The notes beneath the pieces are model-generated. The model was not told the origin of the DNA, made no database searches, and saw only the letters and a program-made list of their open reading frames with translations. Positions 46,630 to 57,670 of a stretch of DNA of 64,000 bases are shown here, one piece after another. Position 1 is the first letter of the stretch. Each line of letters begins with the position of its first letter. Made by a program: the position numbers and the translations under genes. The DNA is from Isoetes taiwanensis (taxonomy: Eukaryota > Streptophyta > Lycopodiopsida > Isoetales > Isoetaceae), in assembly GCA_021234155.1 (NCBI GenBank), contig JAJEKV010000003.1, forward strand, positions 30,921,166 to 30,985,165. The letters run 5' to 3'.

Positions 46630-48285
46630 GGCAGGATAGATTGAACTTTGATGCCAAGGTAATTCAAATGCGATCAGTTTTTCACTTGCTTAAGAATGGG
46701 AAGCCTATGAAGGATTATCCAAAGTTGCATTCTTTTTTACTTGCCCAAAAAGTTCCCTTATGTCCCATTTATCATTGGAGTAATTCAGCTGGCTGGGAGT
46801 TCGCCAATTATATCAATGAAGCTTTGAAGGTAGAGTTCAAAACAGTAGCAAAGAATGCTAATTTCTTGTCTTTATCTATGGACGAGGTGAGTGCAGTTGA
46901 CAATACTGCTTGGGTTGCAATGCATCTTTATGCAGTGGTTAATTTTCAACGCAAGTCCTACTTTTTAGGGATTCAGAAGCTTGCTCTGAGTGCTGATGCA
47001 GAAGCATTGTTTAATGTTCTTCTTGATAGTCTATCTAATGTTGCAGGCTTGAATAAGTTAGAATGTGCGAGGAAATTAGTTTGCTTTGGTGCTGATGGTG
47101 CTGCCGTGATGCAAGGCAGCAGAACTGGATTAGGGGTAAGGTTGCAGTCTAAGCTTGCACCTTATTTGAACATGATTCATTACATGAGCCATAGAACAAA
47201 CTTGGCATACAAGACAATTTCAGATTCTCCGCTTGTTGCCAAGGTAGAATTGGCCGTTAGAACCTCGTATAAATTTTTTAGTAAGAGTTCCAAAAGGTGT
47301 GCAGCATTTCGAGCTTTTGCTGATGGATTGACTGATGGAAAGAAAATTTTGAAGGATGTAACCACACGCTGGATTTCTTTACACGGGCCTGTCAAACGTC
47401 TCTGCGAAGAATACGTCTCATTGGTTGGTTTATTAGATGAGATGAGTTTTGATGAAGACAGTAATATTGCACAGAAAGCGAGCGAACTTTTACAAATTCT
47501 GACAGACTTTGAAACTATTCTAACATTGTTTGCATTGAAGCCTCTTTTGTCCAAGTTGAATTATCTGATAAAGATTTCACAGGATAAGAATATTTTCATT
47601 CCTGAATACACACTGGCTAGGAAAATGATGCAGACGGAGCTTCAGAATCTATATCTTGATAATAGGTTGACCGGAGAATCTTGCTTCCAGTTGCATAAAG
47701 ATTTATTTGTCCTATGGAATAAGATGGCAGCAGTTGGATCACAATAAAGCTTTTTGCAATACGACCCTAGTGGCATATTATCCATCTATGTAAAAGGTAA
47801 ATTTATTCGAACGTATGTTAGAAAGAAAGGAGGTAGAGGAGGTCATTATCGAAAATGCGACTTTAAGAATTCTGATATGCCTAAGTATGTGGAAAAGGTT
47901 AAGCTTCATATGAGACAAGTAAGTATTTCAATCATCTCGTAGACATAATTTGGAAAAAAGAGAGGAAATCCTTTCTAATTTTGAAATTGTATGTTTTCTA
48001 ATACTTCTGGATTGTATGTAGGTCACAAATGACTTGGTCACTGAGTTGCGCTCACATTTTCCACCTGAAAATGTACTTATCGCAACTGGTATTGTTTTTC
48101 CCCAATTTTGGATTAATGCACATGGCCAGTCAACAATATCAAAGAACTTTGTAGAAAAATCAGAAACCATCCAGGAGTATTTCTGCTCCAGCAAGACTAT
48201 TGGCTCTGAAGCCATTGATGGAATTTTGGATTGGGAACAACTTAATATCCAATCCAGACTGCAAGTAAAAAGTCTATGTACATGA
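46630..48285 (+). pseudogene. ZNF862/DUF4371-like transposase gene, 3' part
   Basis: After a 3' splice site (TTTTCCAG before 46,630) the frame runs to 47,747 without a stop. It has the family's order: WSNSAGWEFANYINEAL, then FLSLSMDEVSAVDNTAWVAM with the first catalytic aspartate, LVCFGADGAAVMQGSRTGLG with the second, MIHYMSHRTNLAYKTISDSP, then KDVTTRWISLHGPVKRLCEE. A stop at 47,745 is followed at once by more of the family in the same direction (47,748-47,920 and 48,022-48,240). This includes FPQFWINAHGQSTISKNF and an intron at about 47,920-48,021. The C-terminal hAT dimerisation region was not found. Split by the 3.8-kb insertion and stopped early, it is a dead or domesticated transposase. 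Confidence 0.75.
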
Positions 48286-49829
48286 AGATCAAAATGCCCA
48301 AGGCCGGAGTACTGAAAATTGGTGCCGTTGGAGGTCTGTGAAGCCTGAAAATAGAGTTAACATTGACGTTTTAAATGCCAACGGATTACATGTCTGTACA
48401 AAACGGATAATGCCCATTTGTGTTATTGCTAGCTTATCCCATTTAAACTTACATCTAAATTATAAGGCAATTGTACCTAGATTAAATCCTGCCTACGAAC
48501 TAGACGGAATCCTAGTCTGTACAAGGCATCTGGTAAATGGAATCTTAATAGGAACATCTTCCTACGAGGTACATCTAGGTACAATTATTTAATAGGATTT
48601 CGTTTGTTATTTAATGGACGGATGCATAGGAATGTTGACAAATGGGATAATTAAATGGACCTTAGGAAGTCTTAGGAAGTCTAGGTAATTTGCCTTATTG
48701 CTAGCTTATCCCATTCCAGCAATATAGCTAAACCTAATATTCATTTGGAAGTTTATTCTAGCAATCTAAACCTAGTAGTTAACATGATATCATGTACATC
48801 ATTCTTGCATACCAATTGACAAGGAATCTTGGCATCTTAGAATGGAGGGATTAGGCAAAATCGGTCGTTTTCCATTGCTACAGTAACATTCGACCTCTGA
48901 TATATGATATATAATATTTTTATTTGAAGGCATTACCATTGCAAATGTTCACATTACTTTTATAATTTACATATCACATTTAAAATCATCTCCAATGTCA
49001 AAAAAATTACAACAAAAAATATGCCACCCTTTCTAATATATCTAACTCATAGATCTACACTGTACAAACGTGAAACAAGATCGAGATAGGAGTTCGAGAT
49101 AGATACAGGGATCAAATAGTCAGAAAATCGAGTGAACCACTATTAGATCCACCATTAGATGTACATAGATATTGTAGGGTTGAAGATATCTCAATTTCGT
49201 GTGCATTAGAAATAGGGCAATTGAGGATAAAATGGGCAATTGAGGATAATGGGCAATTGAGGATAAAATGCTAGACGTAGTGCGAAAGATGTTAAGCACT
49301 ACTACAAAATGGAGTTATAGCTTGGAAATGGATAATTGAGGATAAAATTCTAGACTTATGTACTTTACAATATTTTAAGGCATATTGCACTTATCGTTTT
49401 ACGAAACCATGAAACGCACTTCGTTCAATGGGAGTTTAGGAAACCAATGAAACACACTTAGAAAATGAAGGTAAAAACTTGTATCTTTAACTACCACCAA
49501 AAAATCGCCAACACAAGAATACATAGAAGCTATAATCTTTGAACTTTAGCCAAGTTGAAAGATAATTCAAGAGCTCTATTTCATCAAAATTCGCCAAACA
49601 CAAATTATTGAGCTTTTGGTATTTTCCATAGTTTAGCCAACCCTTAATGCAATCATAAAACATTTAAGGGCCTTAAAATTTACCCTGCATCTCTGTCTGA
49701 CCATACGAAAAACATAACGGGCGACCAGTTGGCAGTACGATTCTGGCAAAAAACTAAACTGTTCTATTCCGACAGTCTGGGTAATGATCGATTCTGGGTA
49801 ATGTTACGCCTTAGCTGAAGCGCCATAGC
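48286..49829. repeat. Intergenic DNA with an inverted repeat and short tandem repeats
   Basis: AATTGTACCTAGAT at 48,469 and ATCTAGGTACAATT at 48,575 form a perfect 14-bp inverted pair about 90 bases apart. 'attgctagcttatcccatt' occurs at 48,424 and again near 48,697. From 49,213 to 49,270 'gggcaattgaggataa' is repeated three times, with a fourth partial copy at 49,330. There is no gene. Confidence 0.55.
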
Positions 49830-50880
49830 CATGGCGACCAGGCCGAAGCTCCAGCTATGGCGCTGTCTTCCGATTACCCATCCCCTCCATGCAACTGCAT
49901 GTCTTCGATCTTGCATGACTATTCCGGCCATTTGCATATGTAAATGCATGCCTTACTTCGCTATAAATCTGCGGCTCCATATCTGCTTGATTTTCCAACA
50001 GAGATCATTGACTATGGGCGACGGAGTTCGGCGCTTACTCAGAAGGTAGATTTGCTCTTCTATTAGTCTTTTCATATGAAGTGATAAAGACCTTTTCATT
50101 TGCAGCTGCACAGGCGCCGGATTACCAAGCAAAATATTGCTGATAAAGCCTTTTTGTCATGCTTCTTACTGAGCAATATGCGATGGAGTCGGCGCTCTAA
50201 AAAAGGTAGATTCACGCTTCAAGAACTCTTGTTGCATGGATATCCCTGATGAGACTCTTCTGTTTTACCTGTATAGGCGCCTTATTACTTGCATTTGCTG
50301 AAGAAAGTCATGTACTGAGCGTTTGTTGGTTCTGGCGATTCAAGTTTCTGGTTATGGCGCTATCTCTGAATGACATTCCGCTCCATGCATCTGCATTTGT
50401 TGGATCTTTGCATATACGTTTAACTCTTTGCATGTCTTCATGCATGAACAGCTTCCCTATAAATCCGAATCTTTGTATCCGGCAAGGTTAAACGACAGAG
50501 CTCTAGACCTAAGGGCGATGGAGTCCGGCGCTTGCAAATAAGGTATATTTCTGCTTCTACTCATCTGTTAACCTTCTTGACTGAAGATCTTTGACTCATC
50601 CCTTCTATTATTTAGATCTTTAGCTATGGGCGAAAAACTCTGGCATTAACACACAAGCTTTGATCATACTTCTGTTAGCCTTGTCAAAAGAGCTGCATTT
50701 GTAGCTGTAAGGGCGTCGGAAATCAAGCAGGACGGAAATGATCTTTGTAGCTGAGCCCAGAATCTTCCCCTTTTTTTCCCCAATGTGGCTGGAGCTATCC
50801 CTGAGATTTGTGTTAAACATATCTACTCCGGCACATTACTTCTATCTGTGTAATGGGCGATGGAGTCCGACTTTGTATAG
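49830..50880 (+). repeat. Decayed tandem copies of a promoter plus first exon
   Basis: Two copies of a block of about 496 bp can be aligned. Each has 'ctatggcgct', 'ctccatgcaactgcat', then TATAAAT (49,962 and 50,458), and 52-53 bases later a start-like sequence ATGGGCGAYGGAGTYCGGCG (50,014; changed to AAG at 50,511). The short exon encodes MGDGVRRLL and is followed by a splice-donor-like AAG/GTAGAT. Further copies of the exon stand at 50,178, 50,625 and 50,853. Gene family unknown. Confidence 0.6.
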
Positions 50881-51245
50881 GCACCAGAATACTCTGTAAA
50901 AAACTGAAGAGACTTGCCCCTGATCTTCTGATGAGAGAAGAGTGGATTAAACTTCTGCAGGCCGGAAAACACTGCCGGAAGGCATGTCTGAATGCATTAT
51001 CTGTACAAGGTTTCTTTGAATCAAGGATTATTCCGTTATGTTCACCACTGAAACAAGGGCTTTGTGATTATTACTTTGCTTCTAAATTATCCCTTTCTGA
51101 TCTGTGTTATTTGCATTTAGATATGTTCGAAAAATGCTCTTCCAACTGCCGAGCAGTGGATTCCTTTTATAGCTGTAGTGAACATCGATCTTGTACAGTG
51201 ATGCGGTGGGATCAGCTGCACCCATCGCATCTATCGGACCCGTAA
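50853..51245 (+). CDS. Small unknown ORF at the last tandem copy
   Basis: This 130-codon frame starts MGDGVRLCIGTRILCKKLKR, so it uses the start region that is repeated upstream. It continues with DLLMREEWIKLLQAGKHCRK and a cysteine-rich second half. I do not recognise the protein. The start at 50,853 is chosen because the same MGDGVR sequence is found at the head of the other copies. There is no TATA box at the expected distance before this copy. It may be a genuine short gene, a piece of a longer spliced gene, or a relic; confidence is low. Confidence 0.3.
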   Translation: MGDGVRLCIGTRILCKKLKRLAPDLLMREEWIKLLQAGKHCRKACLNALSVQGFFESRIIPLCSPLKQGLCDYYFASKLSLSDLCYLHLDMFEKCSSNCRAVDSFYSCSEHRSCTVMRWDQLHPSHLSDP

Positions 51246-51599
51246 GCCCAGGGCCCTGCCAGTTACCCGGTTGGAGCATCCGCCATCCACAAGGAAGGTG
51301 ACCTGGCATTTACAGTTAACAGTGGGTTTTTAGCAGTCACCAGCATATTTTAGGTATATTCCAGTATATACCTAGGATATGCCAAAAACCCACATAAACA
51401 AGGGTTTGCCCCTTTAGGGGCAACCCAAAAATGCAGTACAACAGAAATCCAATTCGTCTTATGGCTTAGAAACCATCATTCAAGAACTTTAAGAATCTTA
51501 TATTATAATGTTATACCGTAAGTGCGTAGTGCATCGAGCCCTAATTTGAATGGCCGAGATCATCTGGATGCATTCAAAGGCCTAGATTTATTGCACGAC

Positions 51600-52335
51600 T
51601 TACCAACATTGTGATTGGTCATGCGTCGATCTCTTAAGGGGAAAGAAAAGGGGGAAAAGGAAAAGGGAAGTGGAAAGAGAGAATGTGAAGGGCAAAAAGG
51701 CATGGGGAAAAGGGAAAAGGGTGGGAAAAAGGGCATGGGAAAAAAAGAATGGAAAAGGGGGGAAAGAGAGAGAGGCACGGGAAAAAGGAAATGAGGAAAA
51801 TGGAAAATGGGAAGAGACAAAGGGAACATAGAAAAGGGAAAGAGGGAAAGGGTGAGGAGATGGAAAAAGGGAAGGTAAAAAGGGCATGAAAAACGGAAGG
51901 GAGAAAAGAAAAATGGAAGGGAAAAGGTTACACAAAAAAAGAGGAAAAGAGTGGGAAAAGGAGGAAAAGAGAAGGGAAAATAGGCGAGGAAAAGAGAAGG
52001 GAAAATAGGCATGGAAAAGGGCGAAAGAGAAAAAGGTTAAGAAAAAGGGAAGACATGGAAAAAAGGTGGGGAAAAGAGAAGGCATAAAAAAAGAGAAAGG
52101 GGAAGGGGAAAGGGCAAAGAAAAAAGAGAAGAGGGAAAAGATGGAGAAAGGAGCAAAAGGGAAGGGAAAAAGATTATCGGGAACAGGGAAGGGGGAAGGA
52201 AAGGGATGGGAAAACAAGGAAACATGTGAGAAAGACGGAAAAAAAAAAAAAGAAAAAAAAAAAAAGTAGAGAAAATAAGAAAAACTGAAATGCGGGATAG
52301 AGCAAAAGGGAAAGGGAAAGGGATAGGGCTTTTCT
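51600..52335 (+). repeat. Long GGGAAAAGG purine tract
   Basis: More than 700 bases are almost pure purine, with irregular GGGAAAAGG, GGAAAGAG and GGGCATGG units. Long reading frames on the minus strand are only repeats of Phe/Pro/Ser/Leu and are not genes. The tract ends 40 bases before a Helitron-like terminus. Confidence 0.9.
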
Positions 52336-52372
52336 CACTGCATCCCAAAGCATTTACAGGCTCTCAACTTAT

Positions 52373-52400
52373 GCCCAGCAACGCTGGGCACCATTACTAG
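52373..52400 (+). mobile_element. Helitron-like 3' terminus
   Basis: GCCCAGC and GCTGGGC form a hairpin around AAC. Seven bases later stands CTAG, followed by T. A hairpin 6-12 bases before CTRR at an A/T insertion site is the Helitron 3' signature. The upstream limit of this copy is not seen. Confidence 0.6.
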
Positions 52401-52922
52401 TGTCTATACTAAGCTTTAAATATTGAGAATAATGTATACATTTTCAGTTCAATTTTTTAGGATTTCCTGGCATGTGTTTCAGGCTAAACGCAGCACTGTA
52501 TTTGGGCTGATGGATCTCTTCTGAATTCGTGGAAAATTTGCTTCTACGGATGCATATGAGGATCATTTCCTCCTTCCCAAAGGACGGATACTCTTAATAA
52601 CTCACCTTCGCAATATGCTGGGATATATTGTGGAAAGACCTGGATAGGGTTGAGCTTAGTCATGGAAAGAAGGATATAAAAAATTCACCTTCACATTTGG
52701 TTTTCTATACTTCACAGACCTGCAGCAAATATGTTCCTAAAGGATAATCGGTCTCTTTCAGAGTGTCAACGTGTAGCGTTTGGAACTGTTCCCGTTCCCA
52801 GGATGTCGATGGTAGTGAACGACACTGTTGCAGTCAATGTGAACGAAACTGTGAGTGACAGTTCGTTGAATATGCCTTTTCTAATGTCAAGCAAACATGC
52901 TAATCTCCTTTTTTTGTTGCAG

Positions 52923-53480
52923 ATCATGTATCGTGTTTAACACCCAAAGGCATTAGAGTTGGAAGTTCAAAATGCTTCTGTGGGAAGCTTTGTCAGAAGG
53001 TAAGTGGTCTGAGTGTGCAATTACTTCTCATCTGCAATTTAAAGTAAAAACACTCGAACTTTTGAGGTTCCCATGTTAATTCTTTCATCGTATTTCCAGT
53101 TATGTGCAGGTTATGTGCAGTTATCTTGATGATGGATTGACCTGGACATTGTTGAGATCAACAGAGCAAGACAAAGAAGCCAAGTATGATTACCTAAATG
53201 ATGATGGCAGCAAATTAGCCATTGCATTAGATGTTATGCAAGAATGTTTCTGTCCAATGGTAGATCCAGCTACAGACATTGAAGTGATTTCTCATGTTGT
53301 CTACAACTGTCAGTAAGTATTAAAACATGCAAGTCTACATTTGTCTTATTCTCTCATTTTGATGACTAATTATTTGATCTTTCCAACTTTTAGGTCCACA
53401 TTGAATCGGTTAAATTTTCGTGGATTTTATTGTGTAATATTGGAGGAGGGAGATGAGATTATTTCTGTAGCGACCATTAG
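52923..53480 (+). pseudogene. IDM1-like (PHD-GNAT) gene fragment, three exons
   Basis: Three exons with GT-AG borders are seen at 52,923-52,999, 53,100-53,312 and 53,394-53,480. The first carries SSKCFCGKLCQK, like the end of the PHD region. The second has LDDGLTWTLLR, SKLAIALDVMQECFCPMVDP and IEVISHVVYN. The third has STLNRLNFRGFYCVILEEGD followed by EIISVATIR. This matches the start of the acetyltransferase domain in INCREASED DNA METHYLATION 1-like proteins, which acetylate histones in plant chromatin. The rest of the gene is absent: the next expected exon with the acetyl-CoA site is replaced by a different gene. It is therefore a partial, presumably non-functional copy. Confidence 0.75.
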
Positions 53481-53594
53481 GTAACTATGGATAAGTCAAT
53501 GTAGCAATCTCTGTGAATGATGTGCAAGCAACGATTTACAATTTAGGGCATAAATTTTGAGCTTTTTGCATTATTGCCATTCTCTGCTTGGTAA

Positions 53595-54290
53595 GCAGGC
53601 TAAGAGTAGAATATGAAACGGAACTTGGCTGTCAAGCTTTTCTTTATCAGGCCATGCAATTATGAGTTATTTGTTAGGCAATCCCTTAACATGGAGATGG
53701 CAATAGTCATGGCTAGGGATACATGTATGAATTGGATTATTCATCTTGACATAGATGAACTTCTGCATCCTGCAGAAGGAGCTGTTGAATATTCTCTGAG
53801 AAGATTATTGCGGATATTTCTTCTGATGTTGATATGGTGGTTCTCCCCAACTATGAGAGAGCAATTGAGAGAGATGATACTACTGATCCTTTCACTCAAG
53901 TTACAATACTTGGGAGACATACATTGGGCTATACAGAGAGGCTACTTGAGGTAATTCCAATTACTTCTTGACATATGGGAATGGTAAAGCTGCTGCAAGG
54001 GTTCAGGAACACCTCTGTCCTAAAGGTGCCCATAGATGGCATAATTATATCCAGACTCCAAAGGGGATTAAGCTGCATGAAGCATTCGCGTTACATTTTA
54101 CTTATTCTAATTTCAGATCTAAAGAATGTTGAAAGATGTTTCATGGTTAAATTTGACCATGCTGCAGCTGCGTTATCATTGTTTAGCAGTGCTTAAATGG
54201 TACGGAGAACATGCTGTTTGGATCGATACAGATTTGAATATCAAGCTACTGAGAAAGGGACTGTTGACTGCATATATGCTTCATAGGTTA
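53595..54290 (+). pseudogene. KOBITO1/ABI8-like glycosyltransferase fragment
   Basis: The first part (53,613-53,810) reads [50 protein letters not shown] and EYSLRRLL. This is the core of the plant KOBITO1 (ELD1/ABI8) glycosyltransferase-like protein, known from cellulose synthesis and plasmodesmata control. The frame shifts at about 53,810 to [21 protein letters not shown] at 53,947 replaces an expected Arg codon before [13 protein letters not shown]. Then come [30 protein letters not shown] and, after another shift, GEHAVWIDTDLNIKLLRKG. The N-terminal membrane anchor is missing, and so is the expected cysteine-rich segment near 54,115. It is a relic, probably carried with the IDM1-like exons by the same element. 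Confidence 0.8.
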
Positions 54291-54699
54291 TTGTTTAGGG
54301 TCTGAAGCAGCACAAGCACATTGGTGACAAGTAAAGGGCCACTTACATGGTAAATTGCTTTTTAATGTGCTACATATTAGCAAAACCCATGACTGTATTT
54401 TGAAGGCCACTTACATGGTAAATTGCTTTTGAACATGTTAGCAAAATCCATGATTGTATTTTGAAAGCCATCATGAACTACAATTACAATCCATGATTGT
54501 ATTTTGATTGTATTCATGATTGTATTTTGTGATTGTATTTTTAATTATAATTATAATTATTTTTTATTTTAAAATTGTACCTCACCATCTCATTTATGAG
54601 ACAATTTTTTTTTTGTCAAAGAACAATAGTATAACAAAGGTCTCCTTGAACTTCATGAACATGCATTACGTAAGCATTGTCAGTTATATGCATTATATG

Positions 54700-55045
54700 C
54701 ATACATGTGTATGTCGTGATAAACTCTTCCACCCAAACCGTACAAAAACACAAGCAGAAACCCTCATAGCTCCTACAATCACAAAGTTAGTGCATACACA
54801 TTGTTAGTGCATACACGTGTATGTCATGATAAACTTCTCTTCCATCCAAACCCTACAAACACAAGCACAAACCCTTATAGCTCCTACAAGCACAAAGCCC
54901 CTAGCGCACAAATCCTCACAAACCACCAATGATGTACTTGGTTTGCTTTATATCATGTATATTCCTCATAGCCCCTACAAACACAAAGCCCTAGCACACA
55001 AATCTCTCATAGCACACCAATATTCTACTGCTTTATATGAATATT
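54700..55045 (+). repeat. Tandem repeat of about 115 bp
   Basis: Units containing 'gtgtatgtc(g/a)tgataaac', 'cca(a)ccctacaaacacaag' and 'tcatagctcctacaa(t/g)cacaaag' occur two and a half times. It lies near the right end of the Helitron-like segment. Confidence 0.7.
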
Positions 55046-55164
55046 ATTTGTTCATTAATAGGTTTCCAACACTGGCCAAGCAATGTTGGGCTTGGTACCA
55101 TGAAGCATAACCCAAACATAAAGATTTTCAACAATTGCCTAGCAACGCTAGGCACTATTACTAT

Positions 55165-56566
55165 ACCATAAGAATAATGGAAAATTGACTTGAAATAAAA
55201 AGACATCCTTAGTGGTTGATATATGTAATTATTTCCTCAGCATTGAACGTAGACAACATTAGGGAAAAGGCATTGGCACATGTCCATACATAAATCAAAA
55301 GTCAATATTGAAACACAACCTATGTATACGTCAACATGCAACTGCAATCCTCAATATGGTCATGCCACATCTTCCACCGCTAGGTTTAAGGTTTAGATTT
55401 GCTACAGTTTTAGGTTTGTGCATGCATGCGTACCATCTACATGTTTCCAAGTAAAGCCCAACAATGCTAGGCTTTGTTTTTCCCCTCCTGGTTTTCCTTC
55501 TTTCATTGTTTTTGTTTTTTTCTTTTCGTGAGACGCCTCTAAAATTTTGTGAGGCGCTTCCAATCTCGGAGGTGCAGACCTCCTAAACATTTGTGCATGC
55601 AGTTTTGCCCTTTTTGCCCTTTTCGTTCCTCTGTTTCTAAATCACTGGGGCGATACTGGTTGTGCAGGGCATTTTTTGCAGTGGCGTTGCTCTGTTTGTT
55701 AATCACGGTGGGCAATACTGGTTTGCAGGGCATTTTTTGCCGTGGATCAATCCCATAGCCGAATCCTTGGCGAACAACGACGGCTTTTTGACATTGTAAG
55801 TTTTTCCCCAACGGATCTTGACATTTTGCATTTCTTTTGCTTCCAAATCGTTTCCCTAATCCAGTTAAACTGCAGGAGCAAGCTGGATGACGAATAGAGC
55901 TGAGGAAAACACTACTAGAAGTCTCTATAAGCAGCTTAGCTTATTTTTCTGCTGGATCTCCTTAGCCATAACTTAACGTAGGAGTTCCTGCATAAGGAAC
56001 AATAGCTAAGAGTGTGCCCAAAAGCTTCAGCGAAGTCCTAACTTGTGAGTCTTGAGCTATGGCATTGGTTAAAGCTTGTAAAGTTCCCCAAATCTTCAAA
56101 CTCCATCTATGGCAAATCATCTATGCTTTTTATGTTTTCTGCACACAAGGAAGGATTGCAAGTCTGCCAATTCAAAATATCTGGTAAGTAGGTCTATCGA
56201 TACATTGTTTTTCTCAAAATGCTTTTGCAGATAAAATCTTGTTGTAAGCAATTCCAGCATCCATTTTACAAATATATCTATGTGCTTTTTGACGGACTTG
56301 CATATAGAGATGCCCTAGTCTTTTCTTTATAGCTGATTAGAGGCTCTTTTTCCAGATTTCTTCTGTGCGTACTTTAAAAGATGAAGAGATGTACTCAGAA
56401 TACAAGACGATTGGAGTGGGACGGAAGAGTAGGATCGTAAAACAGGCGAAGGGCACTCACAGGGCGTCTATGGAGAGCTAGTACATGTTTTTGAGGCGCA
56501 TGTTTTTGAGGTTGCTTTGGGGCACAAACGTTAATGTAACTGCCAATGTGGCATGACGTAAAAATA

Positions 56567-56597
<31 letters not shown>

Positions 56598-57670
56598 ATT
56601 ACGAATTTAAACCCCTTTCGACACTGAATCAAAGAACCCAGTTCATAGTTCCATTTTGCTTCTTTCGAATTCAAGTTCCAAAAACCGGAGGCTCTTGAGA
56701 AGTACTTCACAGGCTGCCTAGATCAACTATATGGTATTATCTTTCTTCCAGAAGGAAAACAAAACCCAATTCAATCAAACAAGTGTCCTGCAAATCCCAG
56801 CACAAAACGACAGGGCTGAATGCGGGCAGGACTTTGGGGAACCAGAGCATCAAGTCGGCCTTCTGTGTGGTAGTCACAAAAAGGCAGTGACTTTTAGAAC
56901 AAATCAATATAGAGCACATTCGTTGGTTTTTTGAAGCATTATTGGAATTGGACCTTAAACCCAGATTAAAACTGTTGTTTGAGTTCTAAAAACCTTGAAA
57001 AGTGCAAAAAAAATTACCGCCAGAAAAGCACTATAATATATAGCCGTTAGATCCTTAGATATGCTCAAAATATGCCTTAGAATACTATAACCCACTCTCT
57101 CCCTAACAAATTGCCCCTTGCAAGGAGCAATACAAAAAGAAAACTATTTTGCTCAATGCAATAGGATAGAAAACTGCACTGACTTGTTTAAGTTCATAGG
57201 GTAGATTTGGAACCGAATTCATTACCAAAACAAAAGTATACCATGAGTCCACACGAGAAAATGAGAGGAATGAGAAGAAACACTATAGAAGAAGAAAGAC
57301 GATCCATTAAAGAAGGCAATCCAAGAGCGTTTAAAGAGCACTGATTTGTCTAAATTTTATACCAATTAACCCTAAACGACTCAATTGCATTGTGCATGCT
57401 AGGAAGAAGATTCTAAACAGCCATGGGCTTAATTTCCAACATATGTCCTGCAATGAACTTAATGATTGAAATTTGAGCAATCTGAGTCGAACTTTAACAA
57501 CACAAATTCAAACCAACGAACACAAGGATTTACGGATGTTGCCTAAAAGAAACCTTAACAGTGAATTGAATGTGTTTGCGAACTACTTTTAGAAAAGTGG
57601 CAGCCTGTTTATATCTCCTGACCCTTGTTTACCAGGAATATAAGAAGAGATTTTCATCTCTTTCTATCTT
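55165..57670. repeat. Intergenic stretch with one duplication and a SINE-like 3' end
   Basis: No gene is recognised. From about 55,640 to 55,745 a unit of about 67 bp ('gggc(g)atactggtt(g)tgcagggcattttttgc') is present twice. At 56,541-56,597 'gccaatgtggcatgacgtaaaaatac' words run into a (TATC)n tail, the plus-strand counterpart of the SINE-like ends at 17,660 and 21,960. The last kilobase lies downstream of the convergent gene that ends at 57,671. Confidence 0.5.

Larger units (their letters stand above)
52401..55164 (+). mobile_element. Helitron-like segment carrying two captured gene fragments
   Basis: The right end at 55,137-55,164 has the same layout as the terminus at 52,373: hairpin GCCTAGC-AAC-GCTAGGC, spacer ACTATTA, then CTAT. 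It differs from the other end by a few bases. A TCTATACTAAGC at 52,403 resembles plant Helitron 5' ends, though the base before it is G, not A. Between lie exons of an IDM1-like gene and a KOBITO1-like fragment, both in the plus orientation with introns kept, as expected of Helitron capture. There is no Rep/helicase, so the copy would be non-autonomous. The final CTAT is a mutated CTRR or argues against it. Confidence 0.5.

Noticed and set aside
51560-52348. Long minus-strand frames up to 205 codons, Phe/Pro/Ser rich
   Set aside because: Translations of the GGGAAAAGG purine tract; no start context, domain or splice structure.
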